Assembly: GCA_041743655.1 (NCBI GenBank)
Contig: JBGTMJ010000042.1
Location: forward strand, 1 to 42,642
Direction of reading: 5' to 3'
DNA from: JARIHD01 sp041743655
GTDB lineage: Bacteria > Patescibacteriota > Saccharimonadia > Saccharimonadales > UBA4665
DNA: 42,642 nucleotides
Shown: one piece after another, positions 40,636 through 42,642 of the stretch
Layout of the letters: each line of letters begins with the position of its first letter
Numbering within the stretch: the first letter of the stretch is position 1
Notes under the pieces: generated by a model
Told to the model about the DNA's origin: nothing
The model's input: the letters and a program-made list of their open reading frames with translations, nothing else
Database searches by the model: none
Made by a program: the position numbers and the translations under genes

Positions 40636-42642
40636 TTAATTTAAATTCGTTACTGACCGCAGGCTTGTAACATGCTTGTACGTTACAGGGTATTGTAGCA
40701 GATTTTCCTGCTTGTCGATATAAGCTTGAGCTGAGTGCCGCGCGGAAGCAATGAGCTTTGCATCTGATAGTTTGGCGATCCGCAAGTCCAATTGACCATG
40801 CTGCATAGTGCCATAGATTGCACCGGGTCCCCGTATTTCCAGGTCCAACTCTGCTAATTCGAACCCGTCATTAGAGCGTTCTAATGCCCTTAAACGCTTA
40901 GGGGGGGCTGAGGAGTCACTCATCATGAGATAGCAGTAACCATGATAACCGCCACGCCCCACTCTGCCGCGTAACTGGTGTATCTGGGCAAGCCCGAAAC
41001 GGTCGGCTGCCTCAACCAACATTACGCTGGCATTGGGCACGTCAACACCCACCTCTATAACAGTTGTTGAGACAAGGATGTCGGTTTCGTGGCTTGCAAA
41101 TTGCTCCATAATAGCCTGTTTCTCAATGGATTTCATTTTGCCATGCAGCAGCGCAACTCTGCGATGCCTGAAGTCATGTTCACTGAACTGTTTGTATATT
41201 TGCTCGACTGAATTTGCAGCTATTACAGCCGATTCCGTAATAAGTGGACATACAACAAACATCTGCCGGCCTGCAGTCAGCTCTTGCTCGATCTTGGCAT
41301 ACAGCTGGGCACGCGAATTAGGCGAACATATTTCTGTAATCACCGGCTTGCGGCCCACGGGCTTGGTGTCAATAATTGATATATCCAACTCACCGTAAAG
41401 CGTCAGTGCCAGGCTACGCGGTATAGGCGTAGCCGTCAGACTCAAAAGATGTGGCATACGTCCAGCTTTGGCCATTAGCCTTTTACGTTGCTCCACACCA
41501 AAGCGGTGCTGTTCGTCAATCACGACCAGCCCAAGGTTACTCATTTCTATTTTTTCCTGCGTAAGTGCATGCGTACCTATAATCATTTGTGCTTCGCCAC
41601 TGGCAATACGGGTGTGTGCTGTGCTTTTTTGCCTAGCCTTCATGCCACCTATCAATAATGTAACTTTGTTATGCATGCCAAGCGGCTCTAGCAAGCCATG
41701 CACTGTCTCGGCATGTTGACGAGCCAGCAGTTCAGTTGGCGCCATTACTGCTACCTGATAGCCTTCTGCCATCACCATGAGTGCCGCCATCGTAGCCACT
41801 ACCGTCTTACCCGAACCGACATCACCTTCAACTAACCGATTCATCGGCTGGGTCTTTTGCATATCCTTGTAGATCTGCCAGACAACTTTGCGCTGGGCGT
41901 CGGTGAGCTGGAAGGGTAAGCTATCCACGAAGGTTCTGACAAGCTTTTCGTCGAAAGGTATGACGGGCGAGACATCTTGCAAAAGCTCATACTTATTGAG
42001 TAAGCTTGCGAGACTCAGCTCAAATACTTCTTCAAAACCAAGTCTTTTTTGAGCTTTTTCAAGTGCCGCATTGGTAGGTGGAAAATGTATGGTCTCCAAT
42101 GCCTCAGATCTACTCATAAGACCATTCTGTCGTATAAGCCATTCGGGCAGAGTCTCAGGCAACGCACGGATTACTGGCACCACATCCCGCACAAAACGCC
42201 GGAGTTGGTTACTTGTCAGATCCTTAGTCTCACGGTATACGGGCACGATACGAGCAGTATTAACCGGGAAGCTGCCGACTAGCTCCATACTTGGGTTCAT
42301 TATGGCAAACCTGTTGCGGCTTAGCTCGTATGTGCCTGATATGAAATATGGCTGGTTTGGCTTGATTGCAGCCTCACGGTATGGTTGGTTAAACCAGACG
42401 AGTCGCACACTATCTGTCGCATCACTCGCTATGGCCTCTGTTATATGCATGCCGCGACGCACATAACGCCCTTTGGCCTGCTTAATAACTGCCCTGATCG
42501 TCACGACGCCAGGTTTGATTCGATTTATAGGCAAAACAAGCGAATAATCATCATAGCGCCGTGGAAAATACTCAACTAAATCTTGAACGGTCTTAATCTG
42601 AAGGATTGCAAATTTCTTAGCAATTTCCTCTCCCACACCCTT
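40636..42642 (-). CDS. recG: ATP-dependent DNA helicase RecG (5' end outside window)
   Basis: RecG remodels stalled replication forks and Holliday junctions. At least 668 codons are present. The N-terminal wedge domain has KGVGEEIAKKFAILQIKTVQ and EYFPRRYDDYS. Helicase motifs follow: I in RLVEGDVGSGKTVVATMAAL, II in LVVIDEQHRFG (DEQH), III in LSLTATPIPRSL and VI in QIHQLRGRVGRGGYHGYCYL. The ARLDLEIRGPG-like ending is AELDLEIRGPGAIYGTMQHG. The frame is open to the window edge; the GTG at 42636 is the Val of the family's KGVG motif, so the true start lies beyond the edge. Confidence 0.95.
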   Translation of the reverse strand, partial: KGVGEEIAKKFAILQIKTVQDLVEYFPRRYDDYSLVLPINRIKPGVVTIRAVIKQAKGRYVRRGMHITEAIASDATDSVRLVWFNQPYREAAIKPNQPYFISGTYELSRNRFAIMNPSMELVGSFPVNTARIVPVYRETKDLTSNQLRRFVRDVVPVIRALPETLPEWLIRQNGLMSRSEALETIHFPPTNAALEKAQKRLGFEEVFELSLASLLNKYELLQDVSPVIPFDEKLVRTFVDSLPFQLTDAQRKVVWQIYKDMQKTQPMNRLVEGDVGSGKTVVATMAALMVMAEGYQVAVMAPTELLARQHAETVHGLLEPLGMHNKVTLLIGGMKARQKSTAHTRIASGEAQMIIGTHALTQEKIEMSNLGLVVIDEQHRFGVEQRKRLMAKAGRMPHLLSLTATPIPRSLALTLYGELDISIIDTKPVGRKPVITEICSPNSRAQLYAKIEQELTAGRQMFVVCPLITESAVIAANSVEQIYKQFSEHDFRHRRVALLHGKMKSIEKQAIMEQFASHETDILVSTTVIEVGVDVPNASVMLVEAADRFGLAQIHQLRGRVGRGGYHGYCYLMMSDSSAPPKRLRALERSNDGFELAELDLEIRGPGAIYGTMQHGQLDLRIAKLSDAKLIASARHSAQAYIDKQENLLQYPVTYKHVTSLRSVTNLN

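Noticed and set aside
42049..42579. Plus-strand frames inside recG
   Set aside because: They are antisense to an intact helicase gene and show no motif.

Overview
The window comes from a bacterial chromosome, most probably a member of Candidatus Saccharibacteria (TM7, Patescibacteria/CPR). This rests on gene content recognised by eye: short, tightly packed housekeeping genes; standard code with TGA as stop; and a PrgI / TraC-like / VirB4 / M23 peptidase / VirD4 operon of the kind seen in that phylum. No database search was possible.

Layout. 1-16 kb is a core block, almost all on the minus strand: an unknown protein, rpsG, rpsL, rpoC, rpoB, clpP behind a perfect CIRCE operator, tig, a large secreted surface protein with a membrane TPR partner, and hisS. 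16-21.8 kb is accessory: a TPR protein, a REP-associated transposase flanked by inverted palindromic repeats, DUF4145, a lone receiver domain, a single-HKD PLD protein, a stand-alone SpoT-type HD hydrolase and several small unknowns. 21.8-29.8 kb is a plus-strand type IV secretion operon with two pilin-like modules, one of them fused to a TrbL/VirB6-like channel. 30-32 kb holds an HTH-Fic protein and an HTH-phosphoribosyltransferase, each with a palindrome at its promoter. 32.1-35 kb is a complete diversity-generating retroelement (DGR). 35-39 kb holds DUF3768, a replication-relaxation-like protein, an XRE regulator and a frameshifted large serine recombinase next to tRNA-Leu(UAG). 39-42.6 kb returns to core genes: rsmD, a conserved unknown and recG (start outside the window).

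The DGR is the most interesting system. A template repeat (33500-33614) and a variable repeat (33929-34043, the 3' end of the target gene) differ at 17 positions. All 17 are adenines of the coding-strand template; none of the 87 other template positions differs. Two features look unusual. The reverse transcriptase gene carries an 11-copy tetranucleotide tract (32594-32638) directly before its GIPIGNLTSQ motif, so loss or gain of one unit would truncate the enzyme before the YGDD catalytic box: a candidate phase-variable switch for a hypermutation system. The accessory protein Avd is encoded on the opposite strand, head-to-head with the RT and between the template repeat and the RT gene.

A second notable point is RpoC: all eight cysteines of the two canonical zinc sites of beta-prime are absent and the usually invariant trigger-loop signature is altered, in an otherwise intact core enzyme.
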